DNA of 36,823 nucleotides from Alphaproteobacteria bacterium (GTDB lineage: Bacteria > Pseudomonadota > Alphaproteobacteria > Reyranellales > Reyranellaceae), in the NCBI GenBank assembly GCA_947474005.1, contig CANJHI010000035.1:1-36823 (forward strand), written 5' to 3'. Positions 1-7,705 of the stretch are shown here, in pieces. Numbering within the stretch: the first letter of the stretch is position 1; every line of letters begins with the position of its first letter. The translations under genes were made by a program, and so were the position numbers. Under the pieces are notes generated by a model. The model did no database searches. It saw only the letters and a list, made by a program, of their open reading frames with translations, and was not told the DNA's origin.

Positions 1-1
1 C

Positions 2-313
2 ATCGATCCCGAATCGGGATTCGGTATCCTGATCTCGGTCAAGATGCTGGTGATGGCGGCCCTCGGCGGCGCCGGCCAACTGTTCGGGCCGCTGGTCGGC
101 GCGCTCATCCTGGTGCCGCTGGAGGAGCTGTCGAACAGTTATCTGGGTGGCCGCGGCGCCGGCCTCACCTTCGTGGTCTATGGCGCCATCATCGTGATCA
201 TCGCGCGCTTCCTGCCGAGCGGCCTGCTTTCCCTGTTCGAGCGCCGCGCGACCGCTCCTCCGCCCAAGACCGACGCGGCGGCTCCCAAGACCGTGAGCGG
301 CCATGCTGATTGA
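2..313 (+). CDS. livM: Branched-chain amino acid-type ABC transporter permease, C-terminal part (LivM family)
   Basis: This is the last 103 codons of a gene whose start lies left of the window. The reading frame is open from base 2. The visible part has the LivM ending: a hydrophobic segment with GGAGQLFGPLVGA, which fits the conserved late cytoplasmic loop and helix of inner-membrane permeases, then a last membrane helix (FVVYGAIIVIIARFLPSG) and a short polar tail. LivM pairs with LivH to form the membrane channel for branched-chain amino acids or similar small carboxylates. Its stop overlaps the start of the ATPase gene at 303 by 11 bases, as is usual in liv operons. The substrate cannot be judged without the binding protein, which is not in view. 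Confidence 0.85.
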   Translation: MDPESGFGILISVKMLVMAALGGAGQLFGPLVGALILVPLEELSNSYLGGRGAGLTFVVYGAIIVIIARFLPSGLLSLFERRATAPPPKTDAAAPKTVSGHAD

Positions 314-1049
314 CGCCCGCCATGTCACCAAGGCGTTCGGCGCCTTCAAGGCGGTCGACGATGCCTCGGTCACGGTCGAGGAGGGCGATATCCTGGGCCT
401 GATAGGTCCCAACGGTGCCGGCAAGTCGACCTTCTTCAATTGCCTGACCGGCGATCTGCCGACGACCTCCGGCACCGTGCATTTCGCCGGCGTCGACGTC
501 ACGCGCGCGCCGCCGGAAGCACGCGCGCGGCTGGGGCTGGCGCGCAGCTTCCAGGTGCCGCTCACCTTCGAATCGATGTCGGTGCTCGACAACGTCACCA
601 TCGGCGCGCTGCTGCGCCATCCCAACGCCCGCGACGCGCGCGCCAAGGCGCTGGAAGTGCTGGAAAGGGTCGGGCTCGGCCGTCTGGCCGACCAGCCGGC
701 CAAGAGCCTCGGCACGCCCGGCCGCAAGCGGCTGGAGATCGCCCGGGCGCTGGCCTCGGAGCCCAAGGCGCTGCTGCTCGATGAAGCGATGGCCGGCCTC
801 ACGCCCACCGAGGTGCACGAGGCGATCGAGCTGGTGCGCCGCATCCACGGCGGCGGCATCACCATCGTGATCGTCGAACACATCATGGAAGTGATCGTCT
901 CGCTCGCCCAGCGCGTGGTGGTGTTCCACCAGGGCCGCGAGATCGCCCGCGGCACGCCGCGCGAAGTGACGAGCAATCCCAGCGTGATCGAAGCCTATCT
1001 CGGCCGCCGCAAGGTGAGGCACGGCGACGAAGCGGCAGGCCAGCCGTGA
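303..1049 (+). CDS. livG: ABC transporter ATP-binding protein LivG
   Basis: This is a 248-residue cytoplasmic ATPase subunit of a Liv-type importer. It shows a Walker A motif (GPNGAGKST, about residues 36-44), a Walker B segment (LLLDEAMAGL) and a switch histidine in IVIVEHIME. The ABC signature is not LSGGQ but a degenerate LGTPGRKRLEIARAL, as in one large LivG subgroup. The Liv-specific extra segment after the Q-loop (ARSFQVPLTFESMSVLDNV) is present, and the length is typical of LivG. The ATG start overlaps the permease end, and the gene overlaps livF by 4 bases, so translation is probably coupled. Family assignment is firm; the substrate is unknown. Confidence 0.93.
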   Translation: MLIDARHVTKAFGAFKAVDDASVTVEEGDILGLIGPNGAGKSTFFNCLTGDLPTTSGTVHFAGVDVTRAPPEARARLGLARSFQVPLTFESMSVLDNVTIGALLRHPNARDARAKALEVLERVGLGRLADQPAKSLGTPGRKRLEIARALASEPKALLLDEAMAGLTPTEVHEAIELVRRIHGGGITIVIVEHIMEVIVSLAQRVVVFHQGREIARGTPREVTSNPSVIEAYLGRRKVRHGDEAAGQP

Positions 1050-1765
1050 CCGAGCTCCTGCTGAACATCGAGCATCTCGAAGTCCGCTACGGCGACCTGA
1101 TCGGCGTGGCCGACGTTTCGCTAAAAGTCCCGAAGGGATCGGTCGTGGCGCTGCTCGGTTCCAATGGTGCCGGCAAGACGACGACGCTCAACGCCATTGC
1201 CGGGATTGCGCGCGTTTCCGCGGGCACGGTCGAATTCCATGGTGAGAATATCGCGGGCCTTCCGGCCTACGCCATCGTGCGCAAGGGGCTGGCGCTGTCG
1301 CCCGAGGGCTGGCGGCTGTTTGCCCAGCAGAGTGTCGAGAACAACCTCATGCTGGGGGCCACGCCCTTGGCCGATCGCCGGCGCATCCCGCGCCTGATTG
1401 AGCGAGTCTACGCCGTCTTCCCCAAGCTGGCCGAGCGGCGCAACCAGCGCGCCGGCACGATGTCGGGCGGCGAGCGCCAGATGCTGGCTGTCGGCCGCGC
1501 GCTGATGAGCGAGCCCGAGCTGCTGCTGCTCGACGAACCCAGCCTTGGCCTGGCACCCGCCATCGTCGACACCATGTACGACAGCTTCGCGGCACTGCAC
1601 AAAGACGGCCAGACGATCCTGCTCGCCGAACAGTCGGTCGATCTGGCGCTGGAAGCGGCCGATCACGCCTACGTCCTGCAGGTCGGCCGCACCGTGCTCG
1701 AAGGCCCGGCCAAGACAATGCTCGACAATCCCGATGTTCAACGGATCTATCTGGGTATTGAATAG
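1046..1765 (+). CDS. livF: ABC transporter ATP-binding protein LivF
   Basis: This is a 239-residue second ATPase of the same importer, partnering LivG as a heterodimer. Visible motifs are Walker A (GSNGAGKTT), a canonical signature (MSGGERQMLAVGRAL), Walker B (LLLLDEPSLGLAP) and a switch region (LLAEQSVDLAL). The phrase ALSPEGWRLFAQQSVENNL is typical of LivF. The start is a GTG inside the end of livG (GTGA overlap). It is the last gene of this liv operon in view; the aquaporin gene follows 27 bases later with its own strong ribosome binding site, so co-transcription is possible but not required. Confidence 0.93.
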   Translation: MTELLLNIEHLEVRYGDLIGVADVSLKVPKGSVVALLGSNGAGKTTTLNAIAGIARVSAGTVEFHGENIAGLPAYAIVRKGLALSPEGWRLFAQQSVENNLMLGATPLADRRRIPRLIERVYAVFPKLAERRNQRAGTMSGGERQMLAVGRALMSEPELLLLDEPSLGLAPAIVDTMYDSFAALHKDGQTILLAEQSVDLALEAADHAYVLQVGRTVLEGPAKTMLDNPDVQRIYLGIE

Positions 1766-1792
1766 GCCGGCTTCACTGGGGGAGACTCGATC

Positions 1793-2485
1793 ATGCCGAT
1801 GACCAATCGTCTTTATGCCGAGTTCCTCGGCACCGGGTGGCTCGTTCTCGGCGGCTGCGGCAGCGCGGTCCTCGCGGCGGGCTTTCCCCAGCTCGGTATC
1901 GGCTTCGCAGGCGTGGCGCTCGCATTCGGCCTCACGGTGCTGACGATGGTCTACGCTCTCGGTCCGGTTTCCGGTGGTCACTTCAATCCTGCGGTGACCG
2001 TCGGCCTCGCCGTGGCCGGACGCTTTCCCAAGAGCGAAGTCCTGCACTACGTGGTGGCGCAGGTGCTGGGCGGCATCGCCGGCGCGGCCATCCTCTATGT
2101 CGTTGCCACGGGCAAGGCCGGCGCCGAGATCGGCGGCTTCGCGACCAACGGCTATGGCGCGCAATCGCCCGGCAAGTATGGGCTGGTCTCGGCGCTCGTG
2201 ATCGAGGTCGTCATGACCTTCGGGTTCGTGACCATCATCCTGGGGGCGACCGACAAACGCGCGCATCCCGCCGCCGCGGGCCTCGCGATCGGCCTTGCGC
2301 TGACGCTGATCCATCTGGTGAGCATTCCGGTCACCAACACATCGGTGAACCCGGCGCGCAGCACGGCGCCGGCGCTGTTCGTGGGCGGTGCGGCGTTGTC
2401 GCAGCTCTGGCTGTTCTGGGTGGCGCCGCTGCTGGGCGGCGCGATCGCGGGCCTCGCCTATGGGCTTCTGCGCCGCGACGACTGA
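1793..2485 (+). CDS. aqpZ: Aquaporin Z (MIP family water channel)
   Basis: This is a 230-residue inner-membrane channel with six helices and two half-helices, each bearing the NPA signature (HFNPAVT at 65-67 and TSVNPARS at 186-188). The selectivity filter matches water-selective AqpZ: F45, H174, T183 and R189, at almost the same numbering as the Escherichia coli protein. A glycerol facilitator would have a Gly at the histidine position and longer loops. The start follows GGGGAGA by seven bases. A dyad (2507-2513 with 2529-2535) lies just after the gene. Expected role: fast osmotic water movement. Confidence is high. Confidence 0.95.
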   Translation: MPMTNRLYAEFLGTGWLVLGGCGSAVLAAGFPQLGIGFAGVALAFGLTVLTMVYALGPVSGGHFNPAVTVGLAVAGRFPKSEVLHYVVAQVLGGIAGAAILYVVATGKAGAEIGGFATNGYGAQSPGKYGLVSALVIEVVMTFGFVTIILGATDKRAHPAAAGLAIGLALTLIHLVSIPVTNTSVNPARSTAPALFVGGAALSQLWLFWVAPLLGGAIAGLAYGLLRRDD

Positions 2486-2506
2486 CGGCGAGTTCCGGTC
2501 GATGTA

Positions 2507-2535
2507 AGGTGGAGGACGTCGACCTGCTTCCACCT
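2507..2535. other. Inverted repeat between aqpZ and the next gene
   Basis: AGGTGGA at 2507-2513 is the exact reverse complement of TCCACCT at 2529-2535, with GACGTC-rich sequence in the loop. There is no T-tract, so it is a poor intrinsic terminator. It ends just before the GAAGGA ribosome binding site (about 2537-2542) of the next gene, so it could shape that leader or simply be a chance dyad. Confidence 0.35.
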
Positions 2536-2549
2536 CGAAGGATCGAACA

Positions 2550-2915
2550 ATGACCATTGGCAAGTATGTCGTTCTCGCCGCCGTCGCTTTGGCGTTGCCG
2601 GGGGCCGTCATGGCCCAGGACGCTGAAGCCAAGTTCTGGCTCAAGGGCGCGCCTAACAACATCCAGGGCTGCATTGCCGCTGATCCGCAATTTACGCGCG
2701 AGCACACCTTCACGCTGAAGAGCGGCCAGGCGGAGGTCAGCATGCCGGGAAATATCCACGTCAAGCTGAAGCTCGTCCGGCCGAACGTCTACACCGGCGA
2801 CTTCGACCTTGGACGCCTGAATCTGGATATGGTCGTCGATCTGGCAGCGACGCCCAAGACCCTGACGGTCACGGAAAAGAATCTCGGCTGCAAGTGGTCG
2901 GCCATCAAGCAGTAG
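2550..2915 (+). CDS. Small secreted protein of unknown function
   Basis: This is a 121-residue protein with a clear Sec signal peptide: K5, a hydrophobic core VVLAAVALALPGAV, and a likely cut after A22 (VMA before QDA). The mature part of about 99 residues is mostly beta-prone and has exactly two cysteines (C41 and C114), positioned to form one disulfide in the periplasm. I do not recognise the family, and no catalytic motif is seen. The start follows GAAGGATCGAACA. It sits between aqpZ and the cyclase gene on the same strand, with 37 bases to the latter; any functional link is speculative. Confidence 0.75.
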   Translation: MTIGKYVVLAAVALALPGAVMAQDAEAKFWLKGAPNNIQGCIAADPQFTREHTFTLKSGQAEVSMPGNIHVKLKLVRPNVYTGDFDLGRLNLDMVVDLAATPKTLTVTEKNLGCKWSAIKQ

Positions 2916-2952
2916 CCGGACCGCGAGCCCTTGAGATGGCACTGCAGGCAAC

Positions 2953-5052
2953 ATGAAGCCGTCCAGGCTGGCGATTCCCTTCAGCGCCACGATCCTGCTG
3001 CTGATGGCGCTGGTCATGGCGCCGCTCAGCACCGCGCTGCTGTGGCTCGGCTGGCGGTCGGTCGATACGCTGGAGCAGCGTAGTGCCGATGCGCGCGTGT
3101 CGACGCTCGAGAAGGCGGTCGAGCAGTTCCTGACCGACGGCCTGCGGGTCGTGGTCTATGTCGGCCTCACCCTGGCCGATTCGCCGAGCTTCGCTGCCAA
3201 GGAGGGGCCCGCCGCAGACGACGAACGACGCCGCCAGCTCGTCGCCCTGCTGTCGCGGCATACCTCGGTGGCGGCGGCCTTCGTCGGCTACGCCGATGGA
3301 CACTTCGTCTACGCCGGCCGGCCGGACTCCTTTTCTCCGACCGAGCGCACCGACTTCGACGTGAAGGATCGCGAGACGATCGTCATGCGCGTGGTCGACG
3401 GCGAGGGGCAGGCGCGCCGCGAGGTCTCGTGGTCCCAGGCGCCCGATGGCACGCGGGGCCCGGAGAGTGTTCGGCTCACCGACTACGATCCGAGGACGCG
3501 ACCCTGGTATATTGCGGCCGAGAAGGCGGATGGTGCCGCCCTCACGACGCCCTATCGTTTTGCCTGGTCGAAGCATGCCGGGGTCTCTGCCGGCTTGCCG
3601 CTGGTCGGCGACGGCGGCGTGATCGGCTTCGACTATACGCTCGAGACACTCTCGCAGCTCCTCACCGCCTACAAGATCACCCCCAACGCGATCATCATGG
3701 TCGGGCACGGCGAGGGCGACGTCGAGGTCGAATCCGAGGGCTGTACCAGGAGCATACCGGATTGCCTCGCCGACGATGCAGAGGTGCGCGTGACGCTCAA
3801 GGGCGTGATCCGCGAGGCGGCCCGCGAGGATCGCCGGATCGATCGGCGCATTCTGGTTGGAGAGCGGTACTACCGTGTGATTGTACGGCGTCTTCCGGAA
3901 GAGCTCGGGCAGCGCTTCATCGTCGCTAGCGCCGTTCCCGTCTCCGAGCTTGCTGCCAATTCGCGTGTCCTGCTGGAGCGCGCGGCGATCGCCGCCGCCC
4001 TCGCGGTCGGCTTCGCGATCCTGGGGGCGCTCCTGGCGTCGCTGCTGGTGTCGCGGTCGATCGGACGCATTGCGGCCAAGACCGAGCGGATCCGCCATCT
4101 CGATTTTGCCGACCGCACGCCGGTGCAAAGCCGCATCCGCGAGATCGTGCGGCTGTCCGATGCGGTCGAGCGGATGCGAGAGGGCCTCGAGGTGTTCGGC
4201 CGCTACGTCTCGAAGGATCTGGTTCACCAGATCATGCGCTCGCCCGAGAGCACAGGCGTCGGCGGCACGCGCCGCGAAGTCACGGTGATGTTCAGCGATA
4301 TCGAGGGCTTCTCCCTTATCAGCGAGACGATGGAGCCCGAGCTTCTGACCAGTCGGCTGTCGCGCTACTTCGAGGTGCTGGGCACCGCGATCTCGGCCAA
4401 CCGCGGCATGATCGACAAGTACATCGGCGACAGCATCATGGCGTTCTGGAATGCGCCCGAACCCGACGAGGACCACATCGCCAATGCCTGTCGCGCCGCC
4501 TTGCAGGCCGCCGCCGCGGGGCACCGCCTCGCGGAGAAATGGCGTCGCCTCGGTCGGCCAGGCTTTCGCACCCGCTTCGGCGTCCATACCGGGATGGCCG
4601 TCGTCGGCAATGTGGGTGCGCGCGAGCGCATCAACTACACGCTGGTGGGTGCCGTGGCGAACCAGGCGTCGCGGCTCGAGGGCATGAACAAGGTCTATGG
4701 CACGGAGGTGCTGGCGAGTGGCGAAGTCGCCAGCCCGACGGCCGACCGCTTCGTCTGGCGCCACATCGACCGCATCGTGGCCGTCGGCACCACCGAGATT
4801 CACGATATTTACGAGCCTCTGGGCGAGATCGACAGCGCCCCCGACCACGCCGAGCTGCTTGCCCAGTGGGCGGCAGGTCGCGCTGCCTATGCCGAGGGCC
4901 GCTTCGAAGCCGCGATCGCGAGCTTCAATTCAGTGGCGGAGATCCAGCCGGGTGACGGCCCGAGCCGCGTCTTCATCGAGCGCTGCACCCGGTTCCTCCA
5001 GAACGGAACGCCCGAGGGCTGGGACGGTACCTGGCGGCTTGACAGCAAGTGA
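2953..5052 (+). CDS. Membrane-bound class III adenylate/guanylate cyclase with Cache-type sensor and HAMP
   Basis: This is a 699-residue signalling enzyme. Residues about 9-33 form the first membrane helix, about 40-335 a periplasmic Cache-like sensor (with DYDPRTRPWYIAA, typical of dCache domains), about 344-367 the second helix, about 368-420 a HAMP linker, and about 440-580 the catalytic domain. Metal-binding aspartates are D449 (MFSDIEGFS) and D493 (KYIGDSIMAFW). K489 fits the purine-contact lysine, and N570 and R574 (NQASRLEG) are the transition-state residues. The position usually occupied by Asp in GDxVN is A567. The last ~60 residues resemble a TPR-like hairpin. It should make cAMP or cGMP in response to an outside ligand. 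No cyclic-nucleotide-binding regulator lies nearby. Confidence 0.9.
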   Translation: MKPSRLAIPFSATILLLMALVMAPLSTALLWLGWRSVDTLEQRSADARVSTLEKAVEQFLTDGLRVVVYVGLTLADSPSFAAKEGPAADDERRRQLVALLSRHTSVAAAFVGYADGHFVYAGRPDSFSPTERTDFDVKDRETIVMRVVDGEGQARREVSWSQAPDGTRGPESVRLTDYDPRTRPWYIAAEKADGAALTTPYRFAWSKHAGVSAGLPLVGDGGVIGFDYTLETLSQLLTAYKITPNAIIMVGHGEGDVEVESEGCTRSIPDCLADDAEVRVTLKGVIREAAREDRRIDRRILVGERYYRVIVRRLPEELGQRFIVASAVPVSELAANSRVLLERAAIAAALAVGFAILGALLASLLVSRSIGRIAAKTERIRHLDFADRTPVQSRIREIVRLSDAVERMREGLEVFGRYVSKDLVHQIMRSPESTGVGGTRREVTVMFSDIEGFSLISETMEPELLTSRLSRYFEVLGTAISANRGMIDKYIGDSIMAFWNAPEPDEDHIANACRAALQAAAAGHRLAEKWRRLGRPGFRTRFGVHTGMAVVGNVGARERINYTLVGAVANQASRLEGMNKVYGTEVLASGEVASPTADRFVWRHIDRIVAVGTTEIHDIYEPLGEIDSAPDHAELLAQWAAGRAAYAEGRFEAAIASFNSVAEIQPGDGPSRVFIERCTRFLQNGTPEGWDGTWRLDSK

Positions 5053-5058
5053 GGCTAG

Positions 5059-5125
5059 TAAGGATCCCTCGCTACGCTCGGGATGACATCAATATTGTCA
5101 TCCCGAGCGTAGCGAGGGATCTTTA
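5059..5125. repeat. 26-bp perfect palindrome between convergent genes
   Basis: Bases 5063-5088 are the exact reverse complement of 5096-5121, with a 7-base loop. Pairing extends to 5059/5125 if one G-T pair is allowed. The core word CCCTCGCTACGCTCGGGATG is that of an intergenic palindrome type I recall as frequent in alphaproteobacterial genomes (recollection, not checked). It lies between the cyclase gene end (5052) and the convergent deacetylase gene, whose TAA stop (5123-5125) is inside the outer stem. It could stop transcription from both sides. U-tracts are short, so this is an inference. Confidence 0.9.
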
Positions 5126-6058
5126 GGCTTGTCTCACCAGGGCGCGCACATGTGCGGAGGCGGCCTCGGCCAGCGCCTCGAGGTCGTAGCCACCCTCGAG
5201 CACGGAGACGACGCGGCCCTGGGCGTGCCGGTCAGCGATCGCCAGCAGTTCCTCCGTCAGCCAGACGAAGTCCGCGGTTTCGACGTTGAGCCCCGCCAGC
5301 GGATCGCGGCGGTGGGCATCGAAGCCCGCCGAGACGATCAGGAGCTCGGGCGCGAAGAGGTCGAGCGCCGGCAGGATGCGATCGGCCCAGGCGGCGCGGA
5401 ACTCGACACTTCCGCTGCCGGCGGGAAGCGGCACGTTGACCACGTTTCCCGCTACCCCGCGCTCGCGCGGCGAACCGGTGCCGGGATAGAGCGGCGACTG
5501 GTGGGACGAGGCATAGAACAGTCTCGGATCGGGCTCGACGACGGCCTGCGTGCCCTGGCCGTGATGGACGTCAAAATCGACGATCGCCACGCGTTCCAGG
5601 CCATAGACCGTCTGGGCATGGAGCGCGCCGACCGCGACACTGTTGAAAAGGCAGAAACCGCCGGGAACGGTCGGCAGGGCGTGGTGTCCCGGCGGGCGCA
5701 CGGCGGCGAAGACGGTTTGCGCTGTTTCGCGCATCACCGCATCGACGCCTGCGACCACGGCGCCGACGGCGTGGCGTGCCGCGTCAGCACTGCCGGTGCT
5801 CATGATTGTATCGGCATCGATCTGGACCAGTTCGCCGGCCGGCGGCCGGACGGCCAGGATCGCCTCAACATACTCCAGCGGGTGCACGCGCGTGAGCTGC
5901 TCGAGGGTGGCGGCAGGGGCCATGACGGAGACCAGGTGCGGAATCGCCGCATCGTCGAGGCCCGCCAGCACGGCACGCAGCCGGTCGGGGCGCTCGGGAT
6001 GGTATTCGCCGGGGTCATGGGCCAGGAATGACGGATGGCTGATGAGGAACGACGTCAT
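5123..6058 (-). CDS. Histone-deacetylase-family (arginase/deacetylase fold) amidohydrolase
   Basis: This is a 311-residue zinc-dependent deacetylase of the bacterial HDAC / acetylpolyamine amidohydrolase / AcuC superfamily. The N-terminal HPERPDRL motif, RPPGHHA (H125/H126 as the general base pair), DFDVHHGQGTQ (zinc ligands D163 and H165), SAGFDAHR (zinc ligand D247) and the late EGGYD tyrosine are all present, so the enzyme should be active. Bacterial members remove acetyl groups from polyamines, acetylated proteins or small amides; the sequence alone does not tell which. It is transcribed alone on the minus strand, divergent from the small secreted protein at 6168. Confidence 0.92.
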   Translation of the reverse strand: MTSFLISHPSFLAHDPGEYHPERPDRLRAVLAGLDDAAIPHLVSVMAPAATLEQLTRVHPLEYVEAILAVRPPAGELVQIDADTIMSTGSADAARHAVGAVVAGVDAVMRETAQTVFAAVRPPGHHALPTVPGGFCLFNSVAVGALHAQTVYGLERVAIVDFDVHHGQGTQAVVEPDPRLFYASSHQSPLYPGTGSPRERGVAGNVVNVPLPAGSGSVEFRAAWADRILPALDLFAPELLIVSAGFDAHRRDPLAGLNVETADFVWLTEELLAIADRHAQGRVVSVLEGGYDLEALAEAASAHVRALVRQA

Positions 6059-6111
6059 ATATTCCCTCTAGCGCGGCCGGCCGCGCCGGGATAGGCCATC
6101 CGATCCGTCAC

Positions 6112-6140
6112 TTGAGCCGCCTTGCGATGCGGCGATAAGA
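6112..6140 (+). promoter_or_regulatory. Candidate sigma-70 promoter for the small secreted protein gene
   Basis: TTGAGC at 6112-6117 and GATAAG at 6134-6139 are separated by 16 bases, upstream of the ATG at 6168 with a GGGGGA ribosome binding site at about 6153-6158. Upstream in the same divergent spacer is a perfect 16-bp palindrome, 6071-6086 (GCGCGGCCGGCCGCGC), which could serve either gene as an operator. The prediction is weak because consensus matches are partial. Confidence 0.35.
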
Positions 6141-6167
6141 TGCCGGCGCCTTGGGGGATTTTAATAG

Positions 6168-6527
6168 ATGTTGCGTTCGATGGTCGTCGCCTTGCTGTCG
6201 CTGATTGCCGGCAGCGCCCTTGCCGTGGACACCACTTTCCTGCTGATCAATTCGACCAGCTATCCGATCAGCGAGATGTCGATCACGCAGCATGACATGG
6301 GCATGTGGAGCCCCAATCTGTACCATGGGCCTGCCATCAGGCCGGGCGAATCCCGCCAGATCGTGATCCCGGCCTCGCAGCTCGTCTGCCAGGTCGACAT
6401 GAAGCTCGGCTTCTCCGACGGCACCCCGGCCGCGACCTGGCAGTACCTGAATCTATGCAATCTCCGGAAGATTCAGGTCTTTTATGACCGCTACAGCGGC
6501 ATCACGACGGCCAGGTACAACGAGTAG
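6168..6527 (+). CDS. Small secreted protein of unknown function
   Basis: This is a 119-residue protein with a Sec signal peptide (hydrophobic MVVALLSLIAGSALA, likely cut after A19). The mature part begins with a strand ending in INSTSYPI and continues with a WSPNLYHGPAIRPG turn, C74 in LVCQVDMKLGFSDG and C97 near LNLCNLR. Two cysteines and a beta-rich pattern suggest a small disulfide-bonded periplasmic fold. The layout resembles a set of short secreted alphaproteobacterial proteins without a named function, so none is assigned. It stands alone, divergent from the deacetylase gene and followed by a strong hairpin at 6553-6580. Confidence 0.72.
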   Translation: MLRSMVVALLSLIAGSALAVDTTFLLINSTSYPISEMSITQHDMGMWSPNLYHGPAIRPGESRQIVIPASQLVCQVDMKLGFSDGTPAATWQYLNLCNLRKIQVFYDRYSGITTARYNE

Positions 6528-6552
6528 GCTCTGCGCCGGAGCGCTGATCGGA

Positions 6553-6580
6553 GGAGCGCGCCACTGGAGTGGCGCGCTCC
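6553..6580. repeat. 13-bp-stem palindromic repeat, single-hairpin copy
   Basis: GGAGCGCGCCACT (6553-6565) pairs perfectly with AGTGGCGCGCTCC (6568-6580) across a 2-base centre. It sits between convergent genes: the secreted protein ending at 6527 and the esterase ending at 6601. The 25 bases 6558-6582 recur exactly at 29500-29524, which marks this as a dispersed repeat rather than a locus-specific terminator. No T-tract follows it. Confidence 0.85.
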
Positions 6581-6600
6581 CATGAACGAATCGTCCTGTT

Positions 6601-7692
6601 CTAACCCAGAAACCAATCGAGGATCGCTGCATTCTCGTCGCGCGGGTAGGTGTGCGACAGGTCGGCGATCTCGCGATAGACCACCGCGGCGCCGGCCTGT
6701 TCCAGCGCCTGCTGGGCATGCCGCGCCATCGTGGGCGGGAACATCCAGTCCTGCGCGCCGTGCAGAACATGCACCGGCAGTCCGCGGAGCCTGCCGCTGT
6801 CGGTGAAGCCCAGTATCATCGGATGGAAGGCGGCGGCGACCGGCGCGAGGTGCGTGAAGCGGCAGTCGCCACGCAGGCCCAGCACATAGGTGAAGGTGCC
6901 GCCGTCGCTCATGCCCGTCAGGAGCTGCCGCGCGGGGTCGACGTTCCATTGGCGCGCGACCTGCTCGACCATGCGATCGATGTTCGGCCCATCTTCGTCC
7001 GGCTCCATCAGCGACCAGGTCGAACCGGTCGCCGTCGGCGCGATCACGATCAGGCCGCGCGTGCGCGCCTCCCGCAGCCAGCTCCACAGGAAGGCGCCGC
7101 CATTGCCGCTGCCGCCGTGCATCGCCACGACCAGCGGCCAGGCGCGCGCCGCGTCGTAGTATTCGGGAACGTAGAGCGAGAAGGCGCCCCGCGTGCCGGG
7201 CGGGCCACCGACATGCATCACGCCGACCTGCTCGCGTGTCGGGTCGACCTCGGCCAGCCAGGCGGCGAGGGCCGTATCCTCCCGTGCCGTGGCTTCGAGA
7301 AAGAACTGGCTGACGGGTTTCAGATGCGCCGCCATCGGGTAGAGCGCTTCGGCAGCGCGGGCGTAGGCGCGCATCGCACGGTACGCGGCGACGATCGGCT
7401 GTGGCGCATCGCCGGCGGCGAGAAGTCCGGTGATGCCTTCGCCAGCCGTCGCGGCTGCGCCTTCCAGGCAGGTGCGCACCGGCGCCAGCCGTTCCGGCCA
7501 GTCAGCCGCGCGGGAGCCCGAGAGAGCTCCCTCGACGTCGACCTCACGGCCGGCAACGGCCTCGATCAGACGGGGCAGGTTGTCGGGAGAAAGATGGCGG
7601 CCGGCGAATTCCAGCGCGTACAGCGCCCGCAGTGTCGCCGGGACCAGGGCGGCAATGGCGTCGATGGCCGGTTCGTTTTGCGCGTCCGCCAT
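6601..7692 (-). CDS. Alpha/beta-hydrolase esterase (polyhydroxybutyrate-depolymerase / LpqC-like)
   Basis: This is a 363-residue cytoplasmic hydrolase with no visible signal peptide. Residues 1-150 form an alpha-helical N-terminal region of unknown role. Residues about 165-363 are a hydrolase domain with the oxyanion segment MHGGSGNGG (191-199), nucleophile S262 in GMSDGG, acid D315 in HGAQDWMFPP and H347 in DLSHTYP, a complete triad. It resembles the PHB depolymerase / feruloyl esterase-like group, so a carboxylic ester is the likely substrate. The stop is 13 bases from the GMC oxidoreductase start in the same direction, so the two form a likely operon (GMC gene first). Confidence 0.82.
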   Translation of the reverse strand: MADAQNEPAIDAIAALVPATLRALYALEFAGRHLSPDNLPRLIEAVAGREVDVEGALSGSRAADWPERLAPVRTCLEGAAATAGEGITGLLAAGDAPQPIVAAYRAMRAYARAAEALYPMAAHLKPVSQFFLEATAREDTALAAWLAEVDPTREQVGVMHVGGPPGTRGAFSLYVPEYYDAARAWPLVVAMHGGSGNGGAFLWSWLREARTRGLIVIAPTATGSTWSLMEPDEDGPNIDRMVEQVARQWNVDPARQLLTGMSDGGTFTYVLGLRGDCRFTHLAPVAAAFHPMILGFTDSGRLRGLPVHVLHGAQDWMFPPTMARHAQQALEQAGAAVVYREIADLSHTYPRDENAAILDWFLG

Positions 7693-7705
7693 CGCTCCGC
7701 TCTTC

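Noticed and set aside
2905..4848. A 647-codon minus-strand frame opposite the cyclase gene
   Set aside because: Antisense shadow of a gene with clear catalytic motifs.
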